Part shown: one piece after another, positions 42,301-50,777 of the stretch
Numbering within the stretch: the first letter of the stretch is position 1
Layout of the letters: every line of letters starts with the position of its first letter
NCBI GenBank assembly: GCA_033584155.1
Contig: CP138355.1
Span: 3,109,826-3,173,825, forward strand
From: Candidatus Electrothrix scaldis
GTDB taxonomy: Bacteria > Desulfobacterota > Desulfobulbia > Desulfobulbales > Desulfobulbaceae
Length of the DNA stretch: 64,000 nucleotides
Direction of reading: 5' to 3'
Translations under genes and position numbers: made by a program
The notes under the pieces: generated by a model
What the model saw: the letters and a program-made list of their open reading frames with translations, nothing else
What the model was told of the DNA's origin: nothing
Databases searched by the model: none

Positions 42301-43581
42301 ATTATCGCGGCAGATTCCCCGGAAGACCTCCAGCGCTGCTTGGTATTCAGCATCTGCTTCAGCATAGAGTTTGCGATAGCTCTCAGCAGTGAAAATCAGA
42401 GTGGAAATATTATCAGTCCTGCCATGCAGGTGCCAGACCATCGGGCTTGTGTTCCTGCTGTTGGTAAATTCAGATAACCCTGCTGAATTTTTATTATCCA
42501 GTTCCTTGAGTCGGGCAATATTGGGGCAGGCTGCTCGTAATACCTTATCGTAATTCAAGGTGATGATGCGATTACTGATGCTCCAGATGGCCTTTGGCAG
42601 GGACAAGTTATCGTCAGAGATCTTGTCCAGAGGCTCCTCAATATATTTCGCAAAGAAGTTTGTCCATAAACGGCCAGTCAGTCCCTCATTGGCGAGATTT
42701 GCAGCTTCTTGGAATTTATCGAGCATCAGCATAGCTGCTATGCCGATTGCGTGCTTTTCTTTATCCTCTCTTCGTAAAGATTCAGCAGCATATTCCAACA
42801 ATTGCTTCCAGCTGGGAAAGAGGTTCTTTCCTTCGGCATCCTTCAGTGACATGGACACGCCAGCACCAACAACAGGAATGAGTTTGCCAGCCTGATGAGC
42901 ATCCATGAGGCCTTGCGGGAGGGTATGTTTGGGCATTCTGGAGGTGGTAGATGAAGTTGAACCTGAGGAAATTATTTTTCCTGGAGCTGCATGTGCTGGG
43001 GAATCAGCAGCGCTACAGTGGGAGGTGAGGTCTCGCTTTAATAAAATCGGGGTTTGATGGTCAGGGAGGTTATGCAATTCTATAGCATTTTTTCCAAATT
43101 TAAAGGCCTCTTCGATGGTCTTTCCTGCTCCTACGGCCGCATATAGACCACCAGCAAACTCTATAGCAGCAGTGTCGAGTACTTCTTTTTTCATCCCAAT
43201 AACAAAGGGGATGTATTGATGAATTAACTCTGCTAATGATTCAGAATGACAAGAGTTGAGTATCACACATTTTACGTGAGTTGCACAAAGGGAGAATAAA
43301 GTAGCAAGGCTATCTGACGGAACTAATATGGAGCTATCCGAGGAGCTTTCTACGAAGAGACCTGCCTTTTCTCCGTGCCCACAAAAATGGACAACATCAG
43401 GTTCGTGCTCTAGTAACGCATCTTGCAAGTCTGAAATATTGACCGCTAATTCCTGTACGGTGGTTATGTCTCTACCATATTTGGCGTTCTTTAGTCGCTG
43501 CTGGATTTCACGAATTTCTTTATCAAAACGAAGCCGGTTTGTATCCGCTGGATTCGCGGATAGAATGAGGATCTTTTTCAT
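39346..43581 (-). CDS. CHAT protease - SIR2 - STAND NTPase - TPR-like multidomain protein
   Basis: About 1,411 residues from the ATG at 43581 (MKKILILSANP). Domains in order: CHAT caspase-like protease with catalytic His (VHFCGHGE) and Cys (VILNSCHSE) in the first ~200 residues; SIR2-like domain (~225-500) with LIPVVGAGVS, VWHLHGRTD and LLFVGCSLEDAE; a linker with a second Rossmann-like segment (VRIVLLSASPLDN); STAND/NB-ARC NTPase (~740-1000) with IKGSGGIGKTHT (Walker A), RLVIFDNFEPL (Walker B) and VVVTSRE; then a helical TPR-like C-terminus. This resembles bacterial NLR-type immune proteins, with both a protease and an NADase-type effector. The stop codon is supplied by the IS; before insertion 19 more residues followed, ending near 37613. 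Confidence 0.85.
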   Translation of the reverse strand: MKKILILSANPADTNRLRFDKEIREIQQRLKNAKYGRDITTVQELAVNISDLQDALLEHEPDVVHFCGHGEKAGLFVESSSDSSILVPSDSLATLFSLCATHVKCVILNSCHSESLAELIHQYIPFVIGMKKEVLDTAAIEFAGGLYAAVGAGKTIEEAFKFGKNAIELHNLPDHQTPILLKRDLTSHCSAADSPAHAAPGKIISSGSTSSTTSRMPKHTLPQGLMDAHQAGKLIPVVGAGVSMSLKDAEGKNLFPSWKQLLEYAAESLRREDKEKHAIGIAAMLMLDKFQEAANLANEGLTGRLWTNFFAKYIEEPLDKISDDNLSLPKAIWSISNRIITLNYDKVLRAACPNIARLKELDNKNSAGLSEFTNSRNTSPMVWHLHGRTDNISTLIFTAESYRKLYAEADAEYQAALEVFRGICRDNILLFVGCSLEDAELLQEMVKQYELFDKNTGPHYALVREENKAAIEQKIEGIPLKLVTFSSFGEPLLGLIQEIVQPAVPEPTLLSEEPDKVREEEPAPSPVKNKKETVRIVLLSASPLDNEQEYWQLKEFRRIKNHIDHYSLSIANLNDLQGYDYILILTKVVKGKLLIENDYLCSERISFEDLVDNIGNETTNGLFFFVDQLPDEESIAGIQLLTLVFPSEDKKLFQAVGFQLFQKNNLEYFKDYIILNPDAFVLHPLNTKIPGNNLQKEKTPLPDSIDHKVLNGFVGRSDDLKNICRELMEMGEGEILTIKGSGGIGKTHTVKKIAVALADRAQFPGGIHFIDCEPVTDSKLFQFKAATVFGLELAEAPWQHLRDHYDGKERLVIFDNFEPLLHLEDTEKIKEILGKVTDYAKVVVTSREVLGVEAEKEYTIRPMVTDEAVELFQANFTAAENEVELLRQEILSRILDNNPLAIKLITANLPKGKSLEKLKEELEDDLFSTISDEELNIFDSESDRNIDRKRSIYGSILYSYRHLSEQEKIIFELLSLFPDGIDLEEFKRLTSKTEKKEKQLPLLITDRMVKALHDKSMIENNGGQLKHQSIIGRFAQAMIQQRKDLAPLYRNAFFYNRRLIAALIDGRSRSSSQSRALKIFSSQQRNFLAAIRYCDLFEANNEELLDYLDDSAVLFVDICSLDGFVSELTKKNNLFQGNERKCAEVILQWSRYYNGEFDQSFAVLQCLLPLGKISSLNREIVSEELLAENALDIYIMEGNVLWAAEYSSQKQRHETGSYPDVLLYIGEYDSNLAKLCQEDFFTFELLTNLDEIQIEKIDSYLEIQHEKNHIEKMQVSYTRAKLEPLPKEKIKPLVIVNPYTRGLKQLMLAFVESDTELTDQLYQEAAEHLWHIRYYHVEALYFHAKFLQQHGADKFSEIYQRGLDLTEKHHYRFLQYRFEELANPTGQPYDARNYPLPDNQDFSEYINFLIT

Positions 43582-44009
43582 ATTATTCGTCACCTTGTTT
43601 CCCCTCACAGCCTATATTCTCCACCATTCCCCTTCCCCTCTGAAAAATTCTGACTCACCTCTCACGACAATCCTCGCAGCTTACGAAAAATTGATAAAAC
43701 ATGTCAAGGATCTTCCCTGAATCACAGCTGCTATTTTACGACAAGGCAATCAAGAAAAAATACAGTCGCTATGCAACCACTATGCAACACCCTGCATTCC
43801 GAGTAACTCTTCGACATCGAAGCACCTTCTGTAGAATGAGAATCTTTCCGACTTAGGACGGTCTGTTTAGAATAACGAAGAAAGCTTTAATCTCTTCCTT
43901 AAATGGAGTATTGTGAAATACAAGACATACTCAACCCTGCTCATTCCACAGGAAAGCAGTAGGGTATTTTTTTGAAAATACGGGGCAATATTGAACAACT
44001 TGCCTTGTA
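43582..44009. other. Upstream region of the CHAT-SIR2-STAND gene
   Basis: About 430 bases without a supported gene, up to the IS at 44010. Two direct repeats CTATGCAAC (43769-43777 and 43780-43788), one helical turn apart, lie about 190 bases upstream of the ATG and look like tandem protein-binding sites. No regulator gene is adjacent. Otherwise I see nothing. Confidence 0.4.
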
Positions 44010-45865
44010 AAGGGTGTTGAAAAGTACCCCAGCATAGAGCAATTTCAGTTGTCCGAGATGCCCAATAAGCATTTTTTTTCGTTTATCAGTGTTGCTGCAG
44101 CTTGATGTCGAACACTTTCCAGGCGGATTTTAGCCTTTTTCAAACCACTATGGGCAAAGACTCTGTTTTTTGGACAAGCCGACTGTCAGGAACAGCAAAA
44201 ATGAGCAAACGGGTGCTGCAATAATTTACATTGTTTCTTTGATCTTTCTGTTATGCTGCCATTTTGAAGAGCGGCAGTTGCGGTGACTTTTTAGCAGGTT
44301 CTTTTTTGCGGGTTCCTGCCATTTTTAACAATAACAAAGAGATGCTGCTGAACGTACATCGAACTGTGATTGCGGACTGACCGCGAACCCGAACGGTTTC
44401 AAGACCGGTTTGATGCTTTAACAGATTGAAAGGCCGTTCACAGTTCTTGCGAATATCATGCGCCTCCCGTATCTGCTCGACATGGTAAGGTATTCGCTGG
44501 AAAAAGCCTCTGTCTAATGATATGCTTCGACATTGAGGGCAGCTTCCTTTAAGAAGGCATTCACCTGTATTTGCTGCGCATTTATACTCGTGATGATCTT
44601 CGTCAACGCCCGCATACTCCATAGGAACAGAACATTCGTTATGGCAGAAAACCGTGCCATTGGCGGTATCAACATTGTCCGGTGTAGATACTGTGGAACA
44701 GGGTGGGGTTGTCACGTATATACCTGTTTTGCCGTGCAATGATCCGTCATTGTCATGATAGGCAGTATCGGCGGTGACCAGTTTCACCTCAACGCCCATA
44801 GCCTGCGCCACATCAACCAAAAGCGAAAGAAAATGGCTGTCATGGTGATTTGCCGGTGCAAGCAGGGAGATAATCGGAAAACTATGACCGGTTTCAGTAT
44901 CAATCGCGGTTAACGTATGCAGACGATAGCCGACTACGTATACAGATTTGTCACGCTTGTTGCGTCGTTTTCCACAGCCGCTATCGAGATCACTGTAAAT
45001 ACGTATGTTTTGGCCATTGATATTTAGTGAAGCCAAGGGGATTTTACATTCATTGGCCAGTTCGGTAGAGTCCACTCCGTGCAGAATATGGTCACCAAGC
45101 ATCCCGGACTGCAAAAAATGGTGCAAAATATACACCGTAATATTAATTTGTTGGACAAATGTAAGGGAATGACGGAATTTGCTGAGCTGAGTATGGTCAA
45201 TAATTGCTTTTTCACGCAATGACAATCCGATAAAGGCGCGGTTCTGTTTGCGGTCAAGGCCGAGGTATTCTTTATCACAGAATTTTCGGTAGCTTATTTC
45301 TGGATACTTGATCGTCTTGAGCAGTTCGGCACGAAACATGTTGTGAGGAAATAAGTCCCGCATAGCAGGACTATAGCCCTCATAAGCTAACAGGCGATTG
45401 ATAATTTCGTTGTCAAGCAGCTGGTCGATAAACCGGAGTTCTTCATCTTTGATATATTTGGCGAAACGACTTTTTCCGCAAAGCTTCATGATATTGTTAT
45501 TTTTTGATTCATTGACAATATCAGCCATCTGGTCAAGGCTGATAATGCCTTTTGTCTGAACCTGTTGCTCCACGCCGAGCAGCTCATCCGACGAGGCTGA
45601 AATCTCCTGTTTAAAATCATACTCGCCTGCGACCTGCGCAAGAACTTTTCGAGAGATTTCTTTTTTGGTTTTTCGATTCAGACGGTTCCAATTGGGATAG
45701 TTTTTCTTGAGCTCTTTTTGTACGATACGTTTGATATTTTTATTATGCATAACACTTGAAATGAGCAAGCGATTTAATATTATTGAATTTTTTTTATTAT
45801 ACAGGCTTTTTTTAGCTTAAGCAACTGTTTTTGTGCAATATTGAGATGATCTTTTCAACACCCTT
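44010..45865 (-). mobile_element. 1,856-bp insertion sequence with AAGGGTGTTGAAAAG ends
   Basis: The ends AAGGGTGTTGAAAAG (44010-44024) and its inverted copy CTTTTCAACACCCTT (45851-45865) match perfectly. They are flanked by the 5-bp target duplication TTGTA (44005-44009 and 45866-45870). It carries a single transposase gene. It lies between the CHAT-SIR2-STAND gene and lpxB. Confidence 0.92.
44251..45768 (-). CDS. DDE transposase of the 1,856-bp IS (family not assigned)
   Basis: The 505-residue protein has a charged N-terminal region, ILHGVDSTELANECKIPLAS with the first Asp, TADTAYHDNDGSLHGKTG with the second, and a C-terminal glutamate region (ERPFNLLKHQTGLETVRVRGQ). A cysteine-rich insertion (CAANTGECLLKGSCPQC) suggests zinc binding. 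I would place it near IS1182/IS5-type DDE transposases but cannot name the family. The frame is intact. The start near 45750 (MHNKNIK) is an equally good choice. Confidence 0.8.
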   Translation of the reverse strand: MLISSVMHNKNIKRIVQKELKKNYPNWNRLNRKTKKEISRKVLAQVAGEYDFKQEISASSDELLGVEQQVQTKGIISLDQMADIVNESKNNNIMKLCGKSRFAKYIKDEELRFIDQLLDNEIINRLLAYEGYSPAMRDLFPHNMFRAELLKTIKYPEISYRKFCDKEYLGLDRKQNRAFIGLSLREKAIIDHTQLSKFRHSLTFVQQINITVYILHHFLQSGMLGDHILHGVDSTELANECKIPLASLNINGQNIRIYSDLDSGCGKRRNKRDKSVYVVGYRLHTLTAIDTETGHSFPIISLLAPANHHDSHFLSLLVDVAQAMGVEVKLVTADTAYHDNDGSLHGKTGIYVTTPPCSTVSTPDNVDTANGTVFCHNECSVPMEYAGVDEDHHEYKCAANTGECLLKGSCPQCRSISLDRGFFQRIPYHVEQIREAHDIRKNCERPFNLLKHQTGLETVRVRGQSAITVRCTFSSISLLLLKMAGTRKKEPAKKSPQLPLFKMAA

Positions 45866-45996
45866 TTGTACTATATTTTACCCGCCTCTTTCTTTTGACT
45901 CCTTACTCTGGAGCGAAAGAGTTTATTTCTTCCGAAGCGAATGTAAGGACGGCTTAAGCCCAAGCTGATAGTTTTTCCGCAATCACCAAAAACAGT

Positions 45997-47181
45997 ATGA
46001 CCACCCATATTATGATTGTAGCCGGAGAGGCCTCCGGTGACATGCACGGCGCCCGATTGGTAGAAGCTATGCAGGCCATGCAGCCTGATCTCTCTTTTTC
46101 CGGCATTGGCGGCAAAGAACTGGCTGCGGCCGGTGTAGAGATGCTTTTTGATGCCTCCAAACTGGCCGTAGTGGGCATCACAGAGGTACTGAGCCATCTC
46201 GGCGACATCCTGGCGGCCCGCAAGGCCCTGATTCGCCGGATGCAGGATGAAAAACCTGCCCTGCTGATCCTGATTGACTACCCGGATTTCAACCTCCTGC
46301 TTGCAGCCAAGGCAAAGAAGATGGGTATCCCGGTCTTCTATTATATCAGCCCTCAGGTCTGGGCTTGGCGGAGCGGACGGGTAAAAAAGATCGGCAAATT
46401 AACCAACCGAGTGGGGGTTATTCTTCCCTTTGAAAAGGATTTCTATGCCTCCCGAGGAATTGAGGTGGATTTTGTCGGCCATCCGCTCAAAGACACAGTG
46501 AAAAAAGACAAGGTACTCACCAGAGATAAGTTCATTCGTGACCATAATCTCCCGATTGATCCTGAGACACGGATTATTGGCCTTCTCCCTGGCAGTCGTT
46601 CCAAGGAAATCCGTTCTCTGTTACCTGATTTTCTTGCTGCCGCCCGAATCCTGGTTAACAAAGAACCTGAACAAAAATGGGCTTTTCTCCTGCCCCAAGC
46701 CTCCACGATTTCGGAAGAGCTGTTGCTGGAAAGCGGCTTGGCCACCTGTCGGGCAAACACAGACAAGCAACTTGCTATCCATGTCCTTACCGATAATCGC
46801 TATGATCTGATGGCTGCCTGCGATGCCGTAGTTGCCGCTTCCGGCACGGTCACCCTTGAGCTTGCCATTCTCGGCATCCCTACCCTGACCACCTATCGGG
46901 TTTCCCCCCGGACCTATCGCCTGGGCCGTTTGCTTGTTCGCCATATCCGCTTTTTCTCCCTGGTCAACCTGATTGCTGACAAAGAGGTTATTCCAGAACT
47001 CTTGCAGGATGACGTCACACCTGAGACTATTGCTGAGCATCTTCAGCGTATGATAACTGACCGTGTTTACAGAACGACTCTTCTTCAGGGGCTCGCTGAG
47101 GTCGATGAAAAACTCGGCCCGCCAGGATGCGCACAACGAGCTGCTGAACTTGCCTTTACTTGTATGGATAAGGATGGATAA
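45997..47181 (+). CDS. lpxB: Lipid-A-disaccharide synthase
   Basis: The 394-residue glycosyltransferase joins UDP-2,3-diacylglucosamine and lipid X to give tetraacyl disaccharide phosphate in lipid A synthesis, at the inner face of the cytoplasmic membrane. Family motifs: VAGEASGDMHGARL, SFSGIGGKELAAAG, PDFNLLLAAKAKKMGIPVFYYISPQVWAW, GLLPGSRSKEIRSLLP and AASGTVTLELAILGIP. It starts 126 bases from the IS end, so its upstream region was probably altered by the insertion. It begins an operon with the HD-GYP regulator two bases downstream. Confidence 0.96.
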   Translation: MTTHIMIVAGEASGDMHGARLVEAMQAMQPDLSFSGIGGKELAAAGVEMLFDASKLAVVGITEVLSHLGDILAARKALIRRMQDEKPALLILIDYPDFNLLLAAKAKKMGIPVFYYISPQVWAWRSGRVKKIGKLTNRVGVILPFEKDFYASRGIEVDFVGHPLKDTVKKDKVLTRDKFIRDHNLPIDPETRIIGLLPGSRSKEIRSLLPDFLAAARILVNKEPEQKWAFLLPQASTISEELLLESGLATCRANTDKQLAIHVLTDNRYDLMAACDAVVAASGTVTLELAILGIPTLTTYRVSPRTYRLGRLLVRHIRFFSLVNLIADKEVIPELLQDDVTPETIAEHLQRMITDRVYRTTLLQGLAEVDEKLGPPGCAQRAAELAFTCMDKDG

Positions 47182-47183
47182 TT

Positions 47184-48743
47184 ATGCGACTCGTCAGAAA
47201 AAAGAATGACCCTGCTGGGCCACACGAGGAAGTCGTCATGCAACCTTGGAAAATACTGGTTATTGACGATGAACCTTCAGTCCACACCCTGACCCAGCTT
47301 ATCTTAAAGCGTATGGAATTCGCTGGCCGTAAGGTGCAGCTGCTTTCTGCTTTTTCCGCTCAGGAAGCCAAGGAGGTCCTGAGCAGGGAGAGCGATATTG
47401 CCGTAGCCTTGGTGGATGTGGTTATGGAAAGCGAGCACGCAGGCCTGGACCTTGTGGAGTATATCCGGGAAGAGCTCTGCAATCGGCATGTGCGGCTGGT
47501 GATCCGTACTGGCCAAGCTGGCTCGGCCCCGGAGCGCGAGGTGATTGATCATTATGATATTGATGATTATAAGGACAAAACTGAATTAACAGCCCAGAAA
47601 CTCTACACCGCGATTCGTTCGGCGCTCAAGGCCTATCGCGACATCATGATCATTGACAGCAACAGGCAGGGGCTGGAGTGCATCCTGAATGCCACGCCAG
47701 GACTATATCTCCCGAATTTCGAATCAATAGATCAATTTTTTCAGGGTGTCTTACAGCAGCTTATCGGCCTTTGTCAGTTAGGAAAAAACGGTCTGCTCTG
47801 CACAGTCAACGGTTTCATATCCACCTTTGACAGCAATCACGCCCAGTTTCGCGCAGGAACCGGGGACTTTATTCAACAGAAGAACAATGATCAACCCTCT
47901 GAATGCACAGATATTATCCAAACCTGTTCAAACATTATTAAGGAAGGGCGCGAACCCCGCCCCGGCGAACTGAAACCAGGCTCTCTCTTGCTGCCTCTGG
48001 GAAATAAGCAACAGACACCAGGTTTTATCTACTTGGAAAATACCCATTTTCTCAGTGATGATGATCAGCACCTTATCCAGGTTCTGGTGAACCAATGTTC
48101 AGCTGCCCTGGAAAATCTCAAACTTCATTTTGAGCTGAAAGAAGCCAACCGGGACTCCCTGTATATGCTGGCTGTGGCCGCAGAATTTAAGGATAAAGTT
48201 ACAGGTGCTCATATTCAGCGCATTGCCGAATATACCCGCTTACTGGCAGAGGAAATGGGGATGCCGGAAGACGAGGTGAGAAATATTGCTCAGTCCAGTA
48301 TGCTGCACGATATCGGCAAACTGGGCATACCCGATGCCATCCTGCTCAAAAAAGGCGGTCTGAACAAAACAGAACTTGATGTCATGCGGGACCACACCAC
48401 CCTGGGATACCGTATCCTGGAAAAACATCATGGATTTCAGCAAGCCAGAGAGATTGCTCTCAATCATCATGAACGTTGGGATGGCACCGGCTATCCAAGA
48501 GGACTCAAGGGAGAGGAAATCCCTTTAACGGCCCGCATAGTCTCTGTCGCAGATGTCTATGATGCCCTTTTGCACGAGCGCCCATATAAAGAGGCATGGA
48601 CCCCGGAACGCTGCATTGAGACCTTGCAGGCAAATGCAGGCACCCAGTTTGATCCAACTGTGGTTGCAGCCTTTGTCCGTTTAGCAGAGCGAGGTATTGT
48701 CCCTGTCCAACTGGAAAAAACTTCCCCTGAAATAAACGATTGA
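47184..48743 (+). CDS. Response regulator with DUF3369 and HD-GYP domain
   Basis: The 519-residue protein has a REC domain (ILVIDDEPSVHTLTQLILK, phosphoacceptor-type DV in ALVDVVM, conserved Lys in YKDKTEL), a DUF3369 middle part (~170-310, TPGLYLPNFESIDQFF) and an HD-GYP domain with MLHDIGKLGIPDAIL, HHERWDGTGYPRGLKGEEIPL and VSVADVYDAL. HD-GYP domains hydrolyse c-di-GMP. The start may be the ATG at 47238 (MQPWKILVIDDE), since the first 18 residues are not family-like. It follows lpxB by 2 bases and overlaps the kinase start by 1 base. Confidence 0.92.
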   Translation: MRLVRKKNDPAGPHEEVVMQPWKILVIDDEPSVHTLTQLILKRMEFAGRKVQLLSAFSAQEAKEVLSRESDIAVALVDVVMESEHAGLDLVEYIREELCNRHVRLVIRTGQAGSAPEREVIDHYDIDDYKDKTELTAQKLYTAIRSALKAYRDIMIIDSNRQGLECILNATPGLYLPNFESIDQFFQGVLQQLIGLCQLGKNGLLCTVNGFISTFDSNHAQFRAGTGDFIQQKNNDQPSECTDIIQTCSNIIKEGREPRPGELKPGSLLLPLGNKQQTPGFIYLENTHFLSDDDQHLIQVLVNQCSAALENLKLHFELKEANRDSLYMLAVAAEFKDKVTGAHIQRIAEYTRLLAEEMGMPEDEVRNIAQSSMLHDIGKLGIPDAILLKKGGLNKTELDVMRDHTTLGYRILEKHHGFQQAREIALNHHERWDGTGYPRGLKGEEIPLTARIVSVADVYDALLHERPYKEAWTPERCIETLQANAGTQFDPTVVAAFVRLAERGIVPVQLEKTSPEIND

Positions 48744-50755
48744 TGATCCCCACGGAATCGAAGAGCTTCCATCTTGCTCCGGGCTTTGTCCTAATGTCCG
48801 GCCTCAGTATTATTTTATTCTTCATCAGCCGCTACAGCTTCCTCCTTTTTCATTCCTTGGTGGAACTTTTTACCATTTTTGTAGCCGTTCTCATGTTCGT
48901 GGTGACCTGGTACACCTATGCCTTTTCCAGAAATCATTTTTTGATGTATCTGGGCTGCGGATATCTCTGGATTGCCTTGCTGGATCTCCTACATACCTTT
49001 ATCTATAAAGGGATGACCATGTTTCCAGGAGTTGTAGGAGCTAACCCGGCAACGCAGTTTTGGATTGCTGGTCGTTATCTGGAAGCTCTGCTCCTGATTA
49101 CTGCCCCACTCTTTCTGACCCGCTCCTTGAATCGTCGCTATACCCTGTGCCTCTTCTCCCCTGTGAGCCTGCTGCTGGCCTTTGTTATTTTGCAGGGATT
49201 TTTTCCTGTGGCTTATCAGGAAGGCATAGGCCTGACCCCTTTTAAGGTATGTAGTGAATATATTATCGTCACCCTCATGGCAAGTGCGATCTACCTGCTT
49301 TTTCACAGAAGGGCCTTAATCCCTGCCCGAATTTACTCTATTCTGCTTGCAGGTATTACTCTGACCATATGCTCTGATTTGACCTTTACCTTTTATGTCG
49401 GGGTCAATGACCTTACAAATTTCATCGGCCATATTTTCAAGCTCTATTCTTTCTGGCTGATTTACGAGGCCATTATTCACACAACTTTGAACGAGCCCTT
49501 TACTGTACTAGCCCTCAACACAACAACCTATAACGCCATACCCCAGGCAACAGTACTCCTTGATCAGGAAGGCAAGCTTCGACAGGCCAATAAGGCCGCC
49601 TGCCAGGAAGCAGGCCTGGAAGAAACAGAGCTTGTTGGCAAGGATTGCCATGCCTTGTTTCATCCTGTGTACCTGGACAAGGATTCCTGCCCGGTCTGTC
49701 AGGCCCTCCAAGCTGGTCAGATATTAGATCCTACCGACTTAATGCTGGGTGATGAACGGGGATGGCGAAAATTCACCCTCAGTCCTCTAGGGTCAGAAGG
49801 CAAAGGGAAAGGCAAAGGGAAAGGCAAAGGCAAAGGCGTTGTGCAGGTCAGTACGAATATAAATCAGCGCAAAAAAGCTGAGGAAGACTTGCAGGCAACG
49901 CTCCTCAGTCTCGACCAGACTGTGGCAGAACGTACCAGGGAGCTCCAGGCCAAGGTTGCAGAACTTGAGCAGACCCGTGATCAATTGGTGGCCAGCGAAA
50001 AAATGGCCTCTCTAGGTCGTCTTGTTGCCGGATTTGCTCATGAAATAAACACCCCTATCGGCATTGCCGTTGGGGCGGCATCCCAGCTGGAAGATGCGGC
50101 AAATGAAATCAAACGGATGCTGGAATCGGAAGAAATCGACGAAAAAGACCTGAAAGAGCTTCTTGAAATTATTGCAGAGGGAGCCGGGTTAACCTTGGCC
50201 AATCTTCGTCGGGCGGCGGAACTGGTGCAACGCTTTAAGCGCTCATCCATAGACCGTGCCTCGGAAAAACTTCGTTATTTTCGGGTACGGGAGCTGATAG
50301 ATGATGTCCTTGTCAGCCTCCATAATAACCTGAAGAAAACGCAGATTGCAGTGAGCGTAGACTGCCCGGAAGAATTACGCATCATCAGTGTGCCGGGCCT
50401 GATAGAGCAAGTTCTGGTTAATCTGATTCAAAACAGCTTGATTCATGGCTTTGCAAACGGAACCCAAAAAGGAAAAATCCAAATCAGCTGCTCAACCAGA
50501 GACAACTTCCATCTGGAGTATCACGATAATGGCCGGGGTATGAGTGCAGATACCCTGGAGCATCTTTTTGAACCCTTTTATACGACCACACGGGGGACCG
50601 GAAGCGGGCTCGGGATGTATATCAGCTACAACCTGATTCATCATCATCACGGCACCTTCTACTGCGAAAGTGAACCGGGGCAAGGGGTCTGGTTTGCCTT
50701 GGATCTCCCCCTGAGCACTATGGAAGATCTTGAGCAGGCCGCTATGTCTAATTAG
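48743..50755 (+). CDS. MASE3-PAS sensor histidine kinase
   Basis: The 670-residue membrane kinase starts at the ATG overlapping the upstream stop (TGATG). A seven-segment MASE3-type membrane sensor (FLMYLGCGYLWIALLDLLHTFIYKGM) is followed by a PAS domain (ATVLLDQEGKLRQANKAAC), a lysine-glycine repeat linker (KGKGKGKGKGKG), a dimerisation/phosphoacceptor helix (FAHEINTPIGIAVGAA with the His) and an ATPase domain (VLVNLIQNSLIHGF, GRGMSADTLEHLFEPFYTTTRGTGSGLGMYI). It probably phosphorylates the co-transcribed HD-GYP regulator, linking a membrane signal to c-di-GMP breakdown. Confidence 0.92.
   Translation: MIPTESKSFHLAPGFVLMSGLSIILFFISRYSFLLFHSLVELFTIFVAVLMFVVTWYTYAFSRNHFLMYLGCGYLWIALLDLLHTFIYKGMTMFPGVVGANPATQFWIAGRYLEALLLITAPLFLTRSLNRRYTLCLFSPVSLLLAFVILQGFFPVAYQEGIGLTPFKVCSEYIIVTLMASAIYLLFHRRALIPARIYSILLAGITLTICSDLTFTFYVGVNDLTNFIGHIFKLYSFWLIYEAIIHTTLNEPFTVLALNTTTYNAIPQATVLLDQEGKLRQANKAACQEAGLEETELVGKDCHALFHPVYLDKDSCPVCQALQAGQILDPTDLMLGDERGWRKFTLSPLGSEGKGKGKGKGKGKGVVQVSTNINQRKKAEEDLQATLLSLDQTVAERTRELQAKVAELEQTRDQLVASEKMASLGRLVAGFAHEINTPIGIAVGAASQLEDAANEIKRMLESEEIDEKDLKELLEIIAEGAGLTLANLRRAAELVQRFKRSSIDRASEKLRYFRVRELIDDVLVSLHNNLKKTQIAVSVDCPEELRIISVPGLIEQVLVNLIQNSLIHGFANGTQKGKIQISCSTRDNFHLEYHDNGRGMSADTLEHLFEPFYTTTRGTGSGLGMYISYNLIHHHHGTFYCESEPGQGVWFALDLPLSTMEDLEQAAMSN
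49799..49841 (+). repeat. GGCAAAGGGAAA microsatellite in the kinase linker
   Basis: A tandem array of 6-base GGCAAA/GGGAAA units encodes Lys-Gly repeats between the PAS and coiled-coil parts of the MASE3 kinase. Units of 6 keep the reading frame when copy number changes, so the linker length could vary between cells. Confidence 0.85.
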
Positions 50756-50777
50756 CGCAATGAGCACAGTGAATACA

